Below the pieces are notes generated by a model, which was not told where the DNA came from, ran no database searches, and worked only from the letters and a program-made list of their open reading frames with translations. From contig NZ_QGLL01000001.1 in NCBI RefSeq assembly GCF_003202695.1, positions 434,001 through 498,000 of the forward strand: DNA of 64,000 nt. The letters run 5' to 3'. The DNA comes from Bifidobacterium asteroides (GTDB lineage: Bacteria; Actinomycetota; Actinomycetes; Actinomycetales; Bifidobacteriaceae). Shown here piece after piece: positions 24,783 to 34,879 of this stretch (positions are counted from its first letter, which is position 1; each line of letters starts with the position of its first letter). The position numbers and the translations under genes were made by a program.

Positions 24783-26032
24783 GACTGGTTCTCCAAGAGG
24801 ATGGGAAGGTCCCGAAGGCTGCCCAGAACGGCGCTGACCAGGCCTGGCTGCGTCTGTAGGCTTGGATGGGCATCCAGATCGGCGGCCAGCAGCATGACCG
24901 GGAATGTGTCCTGAGCTGATCTGTCTATCAGTGCTGAGGTTTGACGGTCGCCCAGTGAACCGGTCACCAGGATGGTCAGGCTGGTCCGCTCGGAAGCATC
25001 ACCCAGGTCAGGCTTGCTATAGCTGTCCTGGCGAGGGCTGATGGCGCTGCAGGCATCCAGGAAGCTTCGGGGATCCTGCGAGGGCAGGGTGGTCCCATAT
25101 GCATGAGGATCGTCCGGTTCCGGGGCCAGTGCTTGCAGCCGACGGCCGTCAAGCAGGCATCGGCAGCCCAAGGAGGCGAAGATTTCAACTGCCAGTTCGA
25201 ATTCATCCGCGTTTCGGTAGGAGTCGGCCTGCCCGTCCAGGATCAGTTCGGTTCTGGTGCGCACGGTGGGCTCATACTGGCGAACCATCAGAGTGCCGGC
25301 CCGGGCAGTGGACAGCCAGTGGACCCGCTTTATGTCGTCGCCCGGAGCATAGGGGCGCAGGGCATGGAACTCCAGATCGTCGTCGACGATGCCAGGGCCA
25401 GGATCTCCCTCCAGGTCGCGTTCCAATCCGGCCTGAAGGGGCGGCAGGGCCACTGTGCGAGGATGGATATAGAGTTTTCGAGCGTTGGTCAGGATCCGAC
25501 GGCGGCGGATGAGTCCCAGCGGATCCCCAGCCTCCATCGTCACCGGGCCCAGGTCAATCACGCCACGGGACCTGGCTTCAAGTTTGAGGCGGATCTGGTG
25601 GCTCTGGCCGGGAGCCAGAGCAGGCAAAGGCGCCAAAGCGGTTCCCTGGCCGATTGTCAGGCCTACTCGACCGCGACGAGTTGAACGGCTGCTTGGGTTG
25701 GTCAGAACTAGGACCAGTTCAGCCTGGCCGCCCACCTCCAGACGGCCTTGATCAAGACTTGTTTCGGCACTGCAGGACAAGTTGCCTAGGCTCATCAACA
25801 ACCCGAGCAGCAGCATGCTTACCCCCAGCAGGGCGCCCGCCAGCAGTTCACGCCAGCCTGTTGGAGCGAAGGCCAGAGCGCACAGAAGCGCAGCCAGAGC
25901 CATGGACCGGCCCAGGGCGGTGACGGACTGCCACAGATCAGCGGCCAAAACTCGCAGGCTGTGTCTGGATCCTGCCGAGGTTGCAGGTCTCGCTTCCGGG
26001 GCAGGTCGGCGGGAGAAAGCGGTCATGCTCAC
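24779..26032 (-). CDS. DUF58 family membrane protein
   Basis: A 417-residue protein with two adjacent hydrophobic helices at about 38-80 and a C-terminal DUF58 domain containing the family signature in RPYAPGDDIKRVHWLSTARAG, followed by a VWA-like region (TELILDGQADS). DUF58 proteins are regular partners of MoxR ATPases and transglutaminase-like proteins and may bridge ATPase and membrane partner; their exact role is unknown. It begins with GTG at 26032, overlapping the ATPase stop by 4 bp, or with ATG at 26026. Confidence 0.88.
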   Translation of the reverse strand: MSMTAFSRRPAPEARPATSAGSRHSLRVLAADLWQSVTALGRSMALAALLCALAFAPTGWRELLAGALLGVSMLLLGLLMSLGNLSCSAETSLDQGRLEVGGQAELVLVLTNPSSRSTRRGRVGLTIGQGTALAPLPALAPGQSHQIRLKLEARSRGVIDLGPVTMEAGDPLGLIRRRRILTNARKLYIHPRTVALPPLQAGLERDLEGDPGPGIVDDDLEFHALRPYAPGDDIKRVHWLSTARAGTLMVRQYEPTVRTRTELILDGQADSYRNADEFELAVEIFASLGCRCLLDGRRLQALAPEPDDPHAYGTTLPSQDPRSFLDACSAISPRQDSYSKPDLGDASERTSLTILVTGSLGDRQTSALIDRSAQDTFPVMLLAADLDAHPSLQTQPGLVSAVLGSLRDLPILLENQS

Positions 26033-27567
26033 TGCTCTCCAGTCGGGACGGGGACCTTGGCCAGGGCTTCGGCCAGCGCCTGGTGCTCGTCCATGTCCGC
26101 CAGCCTGCTCTGGGCGGTCAGGATAAGCCGGTGGGCCAGGATGGGGTCGACCAGATCCTTGACATCATCGGGAATCACGTAGCTGCGACCCTGAGCGCAG
26201 GCCCGGATCCTGGCGCAACGGACAAGGGCCAGTCCGCCTCTGATGGAGGAGCCGACTTGGATGGCGGAGCTGTGCCGTGTGGCTTCGATGATGTGGATGA
26301 CGTACTCCATGATTGGGGGAGCGCAGAAGACCTTGGAGGCGCAGGCGGCCATGGCTTCTACCTGGGCGGCGTCAACCACCGGGTCGACCAGTCCGGCCCT
26401 GTCACGGATGTCGGCCTCTTCAAGGATGCGCATGCTGGCATCGTGTCCAGGTGCCCCAAGCGAGGTGCGGATCAGAAAGCGGTCCATCTGCGCCTCGGGC
26501 AGGGCATAGGTGCCCAGTTGCTCGATGGGATTCTGAGTGGCTATAACCATGAATGGCCGAGGGAGTCGGTAGGTTCGACCGTCTACGGTCACCTGGCCTT
26601 CCTCCATGACCTCCAGCAGGGCTGACTGGGTTTTGGGGGAGGCTCGGTTGATCTCGTCGGCCAGGACCAGGGAGGCGAAGACTGGACCGGGTCGGAAGGA
26701 GAATCGTCCTTGAGACTGGTCGTAGAAGGTCACGCCGAGCAGATCGGAGGGCAGCAGGTCGGGGGTGAATTGAATCCGCTTGCAATCCACGGCAATGGAG
26801 GCGGCCAGGGCGCGTGACAGCTGGGTCTTGCCGGTGCCCGGATTGTCCTCCAGGAGTACATGGCCTCCTGCGATCAAGGCGGTGACGCACAAGGCAATGG
26901 TCTCCTCCTTGCCCAGCACTGCCTGGCCCACGTTGTCGACGATAGAGCGGAAGAGGCTGGCGAAAGCCGACACGTCTACGGCGGCCTGGCTGCTGCCTCC
27001 GGTCTGATCTGACCGTCTTTGCTTCCTGGTCCCAACTGCCTGATCTTCTGGTTCGGCGGCAGGCTGTTGATCCTGTCCGATCTCTTCCGTATCCCGAGGT
27101 TGGTCGGTCCCGACCTCATAAGGGAGGGCCGAGGTCTGCTCCAACTGGAGGTATCGAGTCTGATCGCTGGCGTCGACCATATCGGACCTTGCAGGAGCTG
27201 ATGAGGACCGGGCTAATAGGTTACTGACCGGCTGGCGGCCGGGGATGGTCTCGTCTTCCACCATGGTGCTGTCTGACGGTAAGGATTCCGCCCTAGGCGT
27301 CTGAGTGGTTTTATGCCTGGCGGTCGAGGGGACGCGGCCGGGCAGGGTCCGATCGTCGCTCACAGCCGAAGGAGTTTCCTTCTGGCCCAGGCCGGACATG
27401 AGAGCCTGGCGCTGTCGCTTCAGCAGATCCAGCCGGTCGGCAAAAACCCGGTGCCCTTCACTGTTCGCCTCACGCGCGGTTGTGGGGATATTCCGTCTGG
27501 TCGCGTCATCCGCGATGGTGTCGTCCTGTTGAATGGGTTCCTGTGCGTTTTGTTCATCCATGGTCAT
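26029..27567 (-). CDS. MoxR-family AAA ATPase
   Basis: The C-terminal 310 residues are a MoxR (AAA_3) ATPase: Walker A DNPGTGKTQ, Walker B VLADEINRASPKTQSALLE, sensor and finger region MVIATQNPIEQLGTYALPEA and the lid domain. MoxR proteins are thought to act as chaperone-like remodelers for VWA or DUF58 partners. The first 190 residues are a polar low-complexity extension not found in ordinary MoxR. The start overlaps the FN3 gene by 14 bp; ATG 27561 has a better placed AAGG than ATG 27567. It belongs to the PFNA-type operon. Confidence 0.9.
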   Translation of the reverse strand: MTMDEQNAQEPIQQDDTIADDATRRNIPTTAREANSEGHRVFADRLDLLKRQRQALMSGLGQKETPSAVSDDRTLPGRVPSTARHKTTQTPRAESLPSDSTMVEDETIPGRQPVSNLLARSSSAPARSDMVDASDQTRYLQLEQTSALPYEVGTDQPRDTEEIGQDQQPAAEPEDQAVGTRKQRRSDQTGGSSQAAVDVSAFASLFRSIVDNVGQAVLGKEETIALCVTALIAGGHVLLEDNPGTGKTQLSRALAASIAVDCKRIQFTPDLLPSDLLGVTFYDQSQGRFSFRPGPVFASLVLADEINRASPKTQSALLEVMEEGQVTVDGRTYRLPRPFMVIATQNPIEQLGTYALPEAQMDRFLIRTSLGAPGHDASMRILEEADIRDRAGLVDPVVDAAQVEAMAACASKVFCAPPIMEYVIHIIEATRHSSAIQVGSSIRGGLALVRCARIRACAQGRSYVIPDDVKDLVDPILAHRLILTAQSRLADMDEHQALAEALAKVPVPTGEQ

Positions 27568-30500
27568 TCATCCTTGTCTGCTCCGGGGACCTCTGACGAA
27601 GGGTTTTATTGCTTGGCTTGTCGGTCTCTTTGGGCAGGGTAAGCTCCTTGGTGGCGGAGGGCGAATGGCCTTCGGACCCCACTCCATGGATGCGAGCGAC
27701 CGCCCGGAAGTTCAGTGTTGCGCCCGGCTTGGCTGACCCGGCGGGCAGCGTGATTGTTTCACTCACTTCCTGCTGGTTGCAGGGCAGGGTCCAGGACGCC
27801 TTGTCGGGATCAATACCTTCGATGTCCACCTGGATGTCCGCGCAGGGTCGGCCATGTTCGGCTCCAGGGTTCAGGACTAGCTTGACCTGGTTGTTGCCTA
27901 GGTACTCCAAGGTCTGGAATGCCGGCGGATCCGGATGCGACCAAGTGGATCCGGCGGCTGAGGCCACAGGTCCTGATCCCGCCATATTAGCTGGGGTCAC
28001 GCTTACTGTGCAGGTGCCTCCTGCCTCATCATGACTCACGTCGAAGACCGCATTGGTGGAGTTGGCCGCGCGCCATCGTGGCGAACCGCAACCTGAACCC
28101 TCGCCGTGGACCGTATAGCTCTGGATGGGCGAGCCATGATTCTCAGGTGCACGCCAGGTGACAGTCAGTATTTCCTTGCTGTCGCCGTTCACGGTCAATG
28201 CCTGTACGCCTCCGGGAAGCGCGTCCGGTCTGGCTGCCGCCGGCGAGGAAGCGGGGGACCAGCCCACCTGGTTGTGGGCTTGAACGGTGAAGGAGTAGTC
28301 GTGGCCGTTGGACAGCCCATAGATCCGGCAGGTGACGGCATTGCCGCAGGAGCGTTGACCTGAGCCTGCAGCTGAGGTGTAGGAGACTCGGTACTCGTCC
28401 ACTGGACTGCCGTTGACTGCACCAGGCTCCCAAGCCAGGAGAACTGTTCCGTCGCCTGCCTGGGCGGCGCCCGCCAGCATTCTGGGGGCCTGTGGGCGGT
28501 CGATGATGCCCACGGTGATGGTGGCGGTGACCCGGCGACCCGGATCCCGGCTGCCATCTTCGACTGTGGCCAGGATGGTGTTGGTTGAGGCGCCGATGTC
28601 ACGATCGGCTTTGATGGCGATCCGTCCGTTGCCCAGGTTGGTGGCTGTCAGTCGAGAGGCGTCGTCGCTGACCAGGCCGAGCAGGCGAAGCGGAGTGTCG
28701 GGGAAGGGGTTGAGGGCACCCTCGAACAGGTTCAGCTCCACGCTCTGTCCGGCCTTGAGCCCCACCTGGCGCGAGGGGACTGAAGCCAGAGGTCGGGTGG
28801 TGGCCACGATGCGGAAGGCCAGGACCGTATGCGCATTGCCGGATGAACTGGTGATGGTCACCGGCAGGGTGGCCTTAGTGCCGGATGTTGCGGTCTTGTC
28901 GGCGGCCACGTTCAGCTGGCCCCGGGGACTCAGACTGGCATGGATCGGCCCCTGGGGGTCACCAGCGGAGAAAGTGCCATCGGCCGGGTCGCTTCCCTGC
29001 GGCCAGCGGGTCATGGCGGTCAGGGAGATGGTCTGCGCCGGTTCCCCGGCCACCAGATCGATGACCGGTTCCGAGAGGACTGGCGGGGATGCTTTGCCGC
29101 CGACCACGGTGATGGGCAGAGTCAGCACCGACTCGTTGATGATGGCCTGGCCGCCTGGATCCCCGTCACGGACTGCGAAGGTCAGCGAGGCTGGGCCGGC
29201 ATAATCCCTTGCGGCGGTGAATTTCAGAGTGTGCTCGTCCACGTAGGGATCGGATCCGTCGGATTTGGTGGCCGAGACGGACTGGCGGGAGACGATTCGT
29301 GCGGTCTTGCCTGCACCCACCCTGACCTGATCGGCGATGTCGATGGTGATGCTTTGTCCAGCTCGTACTTTGAGGGCCGGAGCACGGGGTCTTAGGACCG
29401 GGGGGAATACTCCATAGGCAGGAACTTTCACAAAAGCCATTGAAGTGATGTTGTAGCGGGTATTGGTCACGGTGTAGGGCACGGCTCTGGCTTGATCGGT
29501 CAGATCGATGACCAGCTTGGCGGAGCCTGCTTCGCCGACCGTTCTGGCATGGGCCCTGGCCTCAGGATGAATTCCAAGGCGCAGATCATCAAGGGTGCCG
29601 GAAGGATTGCTGATGGAATCAGCCAGATTGACTTCCACGCTGCGCTTGTCCACCGTATCCTCAGGGGCCACCTGGTAATCCTGAGCTATGGGCGGCTGGA
29701 TGGGGGCTTGGGGATCCGAGACTACGGTCAGGGTGGCCTGGTCGCTCAGTCCTGCCTGGTTGCGTGCCTGGTAGACCAGATAGGAAGTGCCTGGCTGCGA
29801 GGGGGCGGTCAGCCGGATCATGCCGTCTTCGACGCTGGCTTGGTCAAGGCCCTGGCGCTCCAAGTGGGGGCCCAGGCTCAAGGGGTCGTCGTCCCCTGAA
29901 ATGTCGTTGAGCAGGACAGGTACGTCGGCCACGGTCCCAGGCCGCAGTCTGACCTTGTCATCCCGGGCGAAGACTCCGGTCACTGATGAGTCGGGAAAGA
30001 CGCCGATGCGGATGCGCGCCTGGGCGCGCTGCCCCACCCAATCCTCCACGGCATAGGTGAACTCATCGGTGCCGTGCGAGTCAGGATAGGCTTCATAGAT
30101 CAGGTAGTCGGCTCCGGCTTTGACGATCCTGCCCAGCTTGGGTACTTGGTTGCCTAAGCCGGACAAGGTGTCGCAGTCTCCATCGGGATCGATGCCGGTC
30201 AGCGGGACGGGGATGCGCACCTTGGTCCCGGCAGCCACCTGGGCCCGCAGATCCTTCGGGGTGGGTGCGGGCTTGTTGGATGCGTCAGAGGCATGGACCC
30301 GGAAGGTGATGGTGCCAGAGGCCGCGTTGCCCAGATCGTCCCTGACCGTATAGGTGGCCGGGAAGTCCCCGGTGCGCTCGCTGGCCTGATATCTGACCGT
30401 ATCTCCGGATACGAAGGCCAATCCCGCAAAGGTACGCTGATCCGTGGTCAGCTTCTGGTCCAGGGTGACGCTGGTCCCGTCAGCGTGTGTGACCTTGTCC

Positions 30501-32992
30501 ATGACCGAAACCGTGACCAGGCCTGATGAGCGGACCCCAACCGTGAGATTCGGGGCCTTGGGCGCCGAGGCTGCCCTGTTCAATGACGGAGGCTGCAGGA
30601 CGATGGTTCCCTGAGCGCTGCCATTGGCGTTGGCGACCGTGTAGGCAATGCTCAGTGGTCGTGCGGGGATTTTTCTGGCCGACAGGTAGATCCGGCGGTG
30701 GTCCACGATGCCCACTTTGATGCCGGAGTTCGGATCCACGCGCACATCGGTCAGGGCCAGTACTCCGCCCATGGGATCCAGGTCATTGTCGAGAGGATCG
30801 ACGATGGCGGTCTGGTCGGCGCCCAGCAGGGCAACGTCGTTGACGGGAACCGGCGGAGCGGATCCGCTCTGGTTTCGTTCGGCTTCCAGCCTGACGAGTC
30901 CTTGGGTCTCCTGGTCGCCTTGGGCTACCCGATAGGGCACATAATAGGTGCCTGGGTTAGCGGCGGTGGCTGTGAAGGAAAGGCTCTCGGCGTTGACCTC
31001 CACCTGTATTCCATCGGGTTTGTCGACCTGGACCAAGCGAAGAGGCCGAGCAGCATTGGCATGCACGCTTCTGCTCAGATCCACAGTGACCTCTCGTCCG
31101 GGAGCGGCTTGGCGAATGACCGGATCGACCAGTGGAGCCAGCGTGTTGACGGGTCTGACAGTGAAATAAATGAGTCCCTGACCGCTCATGAGCCCGTCTG
31201 AAACAGTGACCTTGACGGCCAGACGACCGGAGGTGGCCGAGCCGGCGCTCATGGTCAGCTGTCCGTCAGCCCTGGTGGACAGGGATATGCGATCGGAGTT
31301 CACTGACTCGGCGCCGACCAGGGTCAACGGATCGCCCTCGGGATCCTCGAAGCCGGACAGGGCGTTGACGGTGGTCGTGGCCCCTTGCTCCACCTCGTAC
31401 TCGGGAGGGGTGTCGTTCTGGACCGGTGCCTGGTCGCCTTGGTCCATCTTGGCTGGGGCGATGTTGAGGTCGATGCCGGCCGAGGAGACCTGTCCGCGTC
31501 CGTCGGTGATGGAGTAGTTGATTCGGGCCCGGCCGTCAGGTGCGTCGCTGGCATCCACCTGCAGATAGCGTCCGTTCATAACCGGAGTCAGGCGCAGATT
31601 ACCCTGCGAGCTGCGCGCATCCTCGATCCGCAGAACCGAGCAATCGGTCTGGCGATCGTTGCGCAAGGGGTCCAGCAGGGCTCTGGATCCGGCCCGAATG
31701 CCCAGACTGTCATCCTCGGCCTGGATGGGCTGGGACCCTGATCGGCAGGTGGCTGCGAAACGCTGGCGATTGTCGGCTGAGTCCTGGCGTTGATCGTTGC
31801 TGTCCGCGTGCTTGATTTCCATGGTCTGCCACTGCGGCCGGATCACCTTGGTGGAGGATCGGGGGTTCCAGACATCGCCAGTCAGCACATCGTTGAGGAT
31901 GACCCTCCGGTGGTTGGCCCGGAAGACCAGATCCGAGGTGGGGCTGATGGCCTCCAGTGTGGCGGGATGCGGCTGCTGTGACCGGACCTGTGGCACGGCT
32001 TTCCCTGTGGCGCACAGTCGCAGGAAGTTCCGTCCCGAGGAGGCCCAGGCCGTCCAGAGACATCCGCCCGAGGAGACCGGCTGGGCGGGTTGACCGCTGC
32101 CGCCGGTACGTACTGTCTCAATGTGATTCTTGGGGTGATCCAGTTCAACCAGGTGGACGCTTTCCTGATCGGTCAGGCCTGCCCAGGGTCCCTGGCGGTC
32201 CATATCGACTGGAGTGGACTGAAGCTGCAGGTCTCCCCGGTGCGGTATACGGACGGATCCCTGTGGCCAGTAAAGCCGATCGCCGGCCAGGAGGACGGGT
32301 CTTCCGTCGATGACGCTGAGCGCAGTGGCCCGGATGGGGGCGTGGCCAGTCAAGGAGTCCAGTTCACGGTGGGCCCGTGAGTCGGGTCCATCGATCCTGA
32401 GCACGACCCCGTCCGAGGGCCGGTAGGCGTAGACGACTCCGGAGGCATCCACAGTGACGGCGGCTCCGGAGCCCAAGGTCAGCACAGGGTCTCGGCGTTG
32501 CGTGTCCAGATTTCCCGGCGAGGCGGCCTGACCCACCCAGATCCTGCCAGTCCGCGCCTGGAAGAGGACCAAAGTGGGCCCGTTGATTATCCGCTGGACT
32601 CTGGCATCCGACCGGGTGGTGTCCCCTAGAGCAGCGGTGGCGGCCGCTATGGGAGCCATCCCTCCCTCACGGCCCAGGATGACCGCGTATCCACTCTGGG
32701 CCAGGTCGAAGTGATCAGTGCCCGTCGACAGGGCCACGTCCGCCTCTCCGATGTCGGGCTTGAACCGGGCGACCTTGCGCTCGTTCTGGGAGGTGATCCA
32801 GATGCTGCCGTCGTCCACCTGAACGGCACGGCGGTCCACTCCATGCACGAACAGGGCGCCAAGAACGAGCAGGATCAGCGCCGCCAGCGTGACAGCTAGG
32901 ATGACGGCAGGGTTCCTGGCACGGACGGCCAGTGCATGCCGCAGACGCAGCCCGGCGCGGCGCATCCGCAGGAATCGTCCCCGCAAGTCCAT
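27554..32992 (-). CDS. fn3: Giant membrane-anchored surface protein with FN3 domains
   Basis: About 1,812 residues. A basic N terminus (MDLRGRFLRMRRAGLRLRH) and one membrane helix at about 30-52 anchor it; the rest is outside. It has a beta-propeller-like segment (about 60-430), then repeated units of about 95 residues with cadherin/Ig-like character (DPEGDPLTLVGAES, DPDGDCDTLSGLGN, DDDPLSLGP), and fibronectin type III domains near the C terminus (VLLAWEPGAVNGSPVDEYRV; VTWRAPENHGSPIQSYTV). In B. longum the corresponding protein has been reported to contain FN3 domains with cytokine-receptor-like motifs. A TTG at 33073 with GAGAGGGG just upstream is an alternative start. Confidence 0.87.
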   Translation of the reverse strand: MDLRGRFLRMRRAGLRLRHALAVRARNPAVILAVTLAALILLVLGALFVHGVDRRAVQVDDGSIWITSQNERKVARFKPDIGEADVALSTGTDHFDLAQSGYAVILGREGGMAPIAAATAALGDTTRSDARVQRIINGPTLVLFQARTGRIWVGQAASPGNLDTQRRDPVLTLGSGAAVTVDASGVVYAYRPSDGVVLRIDGPDSRAHRELDSLTGHAPIRATALSVIDGRPVLLAGDRLYWPQGSVRIPHRGDLQLQSTPVDMDRQGPWAGLTDQESVHLVELDHPKNHIETVRTGGSGQPAQPVSSGGCLWTAWASSGRNFLRLCATGKAVPQVRSQQPHPATLEAISPTSDLVFRANHRRVILNDVLTGDVWNPRSSTKVIRPQWQTMEIKHADSNDQRQDSADNRQRFAATCRSGSQPIQAEDDSLGIRAGSRALLDPLRNDRQTDCSVLRIEDARSSQGNLRLTPVMNGRYLQVDASDAPDGRARINYSITDGRGQVSSAGIDLNIAPAKMDQGDQAPVQNDTPPEYEVEQGATTTVNALSGFEDPEGDPLTLVGAESVNSDRISLSTRADGQLTMSAGSATSGRLAVKVTVSDGLMSGQGLIYFTVRPVNTLAPLVDPVIRQAAPGREVTVDLSRSVHANAARPLRLVQVDKPDGIQVEVNAESLSFTATAANPGTYYVPYRVAQGDQETQGLVRLEAERNQSGSAPPVPVNDVALLGADQTAIVDPLDNDLDPMGGVLALTDVRVDPNSGIKVGIVDHRRIYLSARKIPARPLSIAYTVANANGSAQGTIVLQPPSLNRAASAPKAPNLTVGVRSSGLVTVSVMDKVTHADGTSVTLDQKLTTDQRTFAGLAFVSGDTVRYQASERTGDFPATYTVRDDLGNAASGTITFRVHASDASNKPAPTPKDLRAQVAAGTKVRIPVPLTGIDPDGDCDTLSGLGNQVPKLGRIVKAGADYLIYEAYPDSHGTDEFTYAVEDWVGQRAQARIRIGVFPDSSVTGVFARDDKVRLRPGTVADVPVLLNDISGDDDPLSLGPHLERQGLDQASVEDGMIRLTAPSQPGTSYLVYQARNQAGLSDQATLTVVSDPQAPIQPPIAQDYQVAPEDTVDKRSVEVNLADSISNPSGTLDDLRLGIHPEARAHARTVGEAGSAKLVIDLTDQARAVPYTVTNTRYNITSMAFVKVPAYGVFPPVLRPRAPALKVRAGQSITIDIADQVRVGAGKTARIVSRQSVSATKSDGSDPYVDEHTLKFTAARDYAGPASLTFAVRDGDPGGQAIINESVLTLPITVVGGKASPPVLSEPVIDLVAGEPAQTISLTAMTRWPQGSDPADGTFSAGDPQGPIHASLSPRGQLNVAADKTATSGTKATLPVTITSSSGNAHTVLAFRIVATTRPLASVPSRQVGLKAGQSVELNLFEGALNPFPDTPLRLLGLVSDDASRLTATNLGNGRIAIKADRDIGASTNTILATVEDGSRDPGRRVTATITVGIIDRPQAPRMLAGAAQAGDGTVLLAWEPGAVNGSPVDEYRVSYTSAAGSGQRSCGNAVTCRIYGLSNGHDYSFTVQAHNQVGWSPASSPAAARPDALPGGVQALTVNGDSKEILTVTWRAPENHGSPIQSYTVHGEGSGCGSPRWRAANSTNAVFDVSHDEAGGTCTVSVTPANMAGSGPVASAAGSTWSHPDPPAFQTLEYLGNNQVKLVLNPGAEHGRPCADIQVDIEGIDPDKASWTLPCNQQEVSETITLPAGSAKPGATLNFRAVARIHGVGSEGHSPSATKELTLPKETDKPSNKTLRQRSPEQTRMNDHG

Positions 32993-33092
32993 AATTCTGT
33001 AAGTTCCTTTCCCGCACGACAGGGTGCCTGGGATATGCCTTTGCCTCTCCGTTGGGTCCCCGACCGCCGTCAATGCCCCTCTCTGACGACCG

Positions 33093-33121
33093 ATTTTAGC
33101 TGATTTCCAAGGTCTTGGCAG
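33093..33121 (-). promoter_or_regulatory. Possible internal promoter for fn3
   Basis: On the minus strand CTGCCA (33116-33121), a 17-base spacer and TAAAAT (33093-33098) lie between the kinase and fn3. It would allow fn3 and downstream genes to be expressed apart from the kinase. Confidence 0.42.
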
Positions 33122-33167
33122 TCTGTGAAAATCGGGGTGGTCGAATGCGGACTACAACAACCGTAGC

Positions 33168-34724
33168 TCATTGAGCTGCACAGATGATGGTCGGGTCCTG
33201 TGACATGCTCTGGTCGGCACGCACCAGAGTTACGCTAATGCAGGTCTGACCCCCCTGTGGATCGTCGATGCGGGCGGTCGGCTGTCGGGTCTGAACGCTT
33301 TGGCCATGGCCTCCGGTGCCGTCCTGGTCCAAGGGACGCCAAACATAGGTGTCTCCTGGCTTGGGGTCGGGATTGGTCCAGGTGAAAACTGCCGTGGTGC
33401 CCTGGTAGCGGCCCTGACCCTGTGTGGGCGAGGGAACTGGGCCCTCCTGTAGCTCTTGGGAGTCGCTCGAATTCGTCGGGTCTGGTGACTGCGCCTGTTG
33501 GGAGTGCGTCTGGGAGGAGCCTGTAGTCGGCTGTGAGCCTTGTTTGGCACCATTAGGCAGGCCGACAACCAGGGCCCAGACCAGGACTAGGGCCAGGACG
33601 GCAGCGAGAATCAGAGCCGGAAGAATCACACGGCGACCCCCGCCGGAAAACCGCCTGGCCCGGCTATGTTCATGGTCAGCGATCGTTCCCCTAGCTGGTT
33701 GCTGACGTGATTCGGATCTGGCCCCTGCCTCGGTCCAGAGGGGGTTGGATTCCTTCCTTCCCGGCCGGCCCGCAATGGCTCCGACCTTGGTATGCGGACG
33801 TGCATCCGTCTTCGGATAGGGGTCGATTCCCTCGCCGATGAACGGCGTTGCATGGCCATAGAGCTGCTCCTGGACATCCTGAAGCGCGCGGCCGAACTCC
33901 AGCGCCGAATAGTAGCGGTCGTCCCGGTCATGAGCCATGGCCTTCTTCAGAACCGCAGCCAAGACAGGAGAGGTCTCGCCCATGTGCAGAACAGGAGTTT
34001 CCGCTGTCATGATCAGCTGGGCCAGGTGACTTTCATTCCGGGCCTGGTAGGCGTACTCGTAGGGAGAGCGGCCAGCCAACATGCCGAAGAGCGAGGCGCC
34101 TAGGGAGTAGATGTCGCTGGCCTCCGATCCTCCCGAGCGATTTGCCAGGACCTCTGGCGCCGCCCAGGGTATGGAAAGCCCGCCGGTCTGTTCGCCTTCA
34201 TAGATGCTCGACGAGATGCCGAAGTCGGCCAGGACGGGCAGGCCCTGGTCGGTGATCAGAAAGTTGCTGGGTTTGACGTCCCGGTGCAGGATTCCCCGTT
34301 CATGGGCGCAGCAGAGAGCCGAAGCCATGCGCACCCCTAGATCCAGCACGCCTTCCTGGTCCATGCCCCCGCTGAGCATGATGGACTTGCAGCTGCCGCC
34401 CGGAGCGTATTCGAGCACCAGGCAATCCCGTCCGTCATCGCTGACCAGGGCCTGGTGGATGCTCAGGATGCAGGGGTGGGTAGAGAGCTTGGCCAGGGTT
34501 TTGGCCTCTCGCAGAAAGAGCTGATGAGTCTTTCGGTCCATGTTGCTTTGGATGGCCACCTTGACTGCCACTGGTCGGTTGAGCCCCTCCTGTTCGTACA
34601 GATAGACGGCGGCGGTGCCTCCCAGGTCCAGGGGCCGCAGGAGCCGAAGCCCGGGCAGCGCCGGCGCCTGGTCCATGACTGGAGCCGCACCCGGGCGCTG
34701 GGCCTGGGAACCATTCTGCTGCAA
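33168..34724 (-). CDS. pkb2: Transmembrane Ser/Thr protein kinase (PFNA cluster)
   Basis: A Hanks-type kinase of 518 residues: catalytic Lys55 in VAVK, Glu73, HRDVKPSNFL (Asp149), DFG (Asp167) and APEVLANRS. The glycine loop is slightly degenerate (LDLGGTAAV). A juxtamembrane linker is followed by a membrane helix at about 364-388 and an extracellular Ser/Gln/Pro-rich and small beta domain (YVWRPLDQDG). It starts with TTG at 34724, six bases after AGGAGG. First gene of the kinase-FN3-MoxR-DUF58-transglutaminase operon; likely substrates are operon partners, which is inference. A decayed relative is present at 47897-48810. Confidence 0.92.
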   Translation of the reverse strand: MQQNGSQAQRPGAAPVMDQAPALPGLRLLRPLDLGGTAAVYLYEQEGLNRPVAVKVAIQSNMDRKTHQLFLREAKTLAKLSTHPCILSIHQALVSDDGRDCLVLEYAPGGSCKSIMLSGGMDQEGVLDLGVRMASALCCAHERGILHRDVKPSNFLITDQGLPVLADFGISSSIYEGEQTGGLSIPWAAPEVLANRSGGSEASDIYSLGASLFGMLAGRSPYEYAYQARNESHLAQLIMTAETPVLHMGETSPVLAAVLKKAMAHDRDDRYYSALEFGRALQDVQEQLYGHATPFIGEGIDPYPKTDARPHTKVGAIAGRPGRKESNPLWTEAGARSESRQQPARGTIADHEHSRARRFSGGGRRVILPALILAAVLALVLVWALVVGLPNGAKQGSQPTTGSSQTHSQQAQSPDPTNSSDSQELQEGPVPSPTQGQGRYQGTTAVFTWTNPDPKPGDTYVWRPLDQDGTGGHGQSVQTRQPTARIDDPQGGQTCISVTLVRADQSMSQDPTIICAAQ

Positions 34725-34866
34725 GAGACACCTCCTGAGGACTCTGTCTGAGAACTGCTATCCACGATAACAGCACGCCGTTCCCGATCAGACCTCCTTT
34801 TCAGCTTCCTGCCGACACTACCGGACCAGTGGTCTTCGAGGCCTGTAGATGGACCATGCCGGACCT

Positions 34867-34872
34867 TATTCT
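34867..34872 (+). promoter_or_regulatory. Possible leaderless -10 element for adnA
   Basis: TATTCT ends seven bases before the ATG at 34880 and no Shine-Dalgarno precedes that ATG, so the transcript may start at the start codon. The -35 region is poor. Confidence 0.35.
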
Positions 34873-34879
34873 TGAAGCT

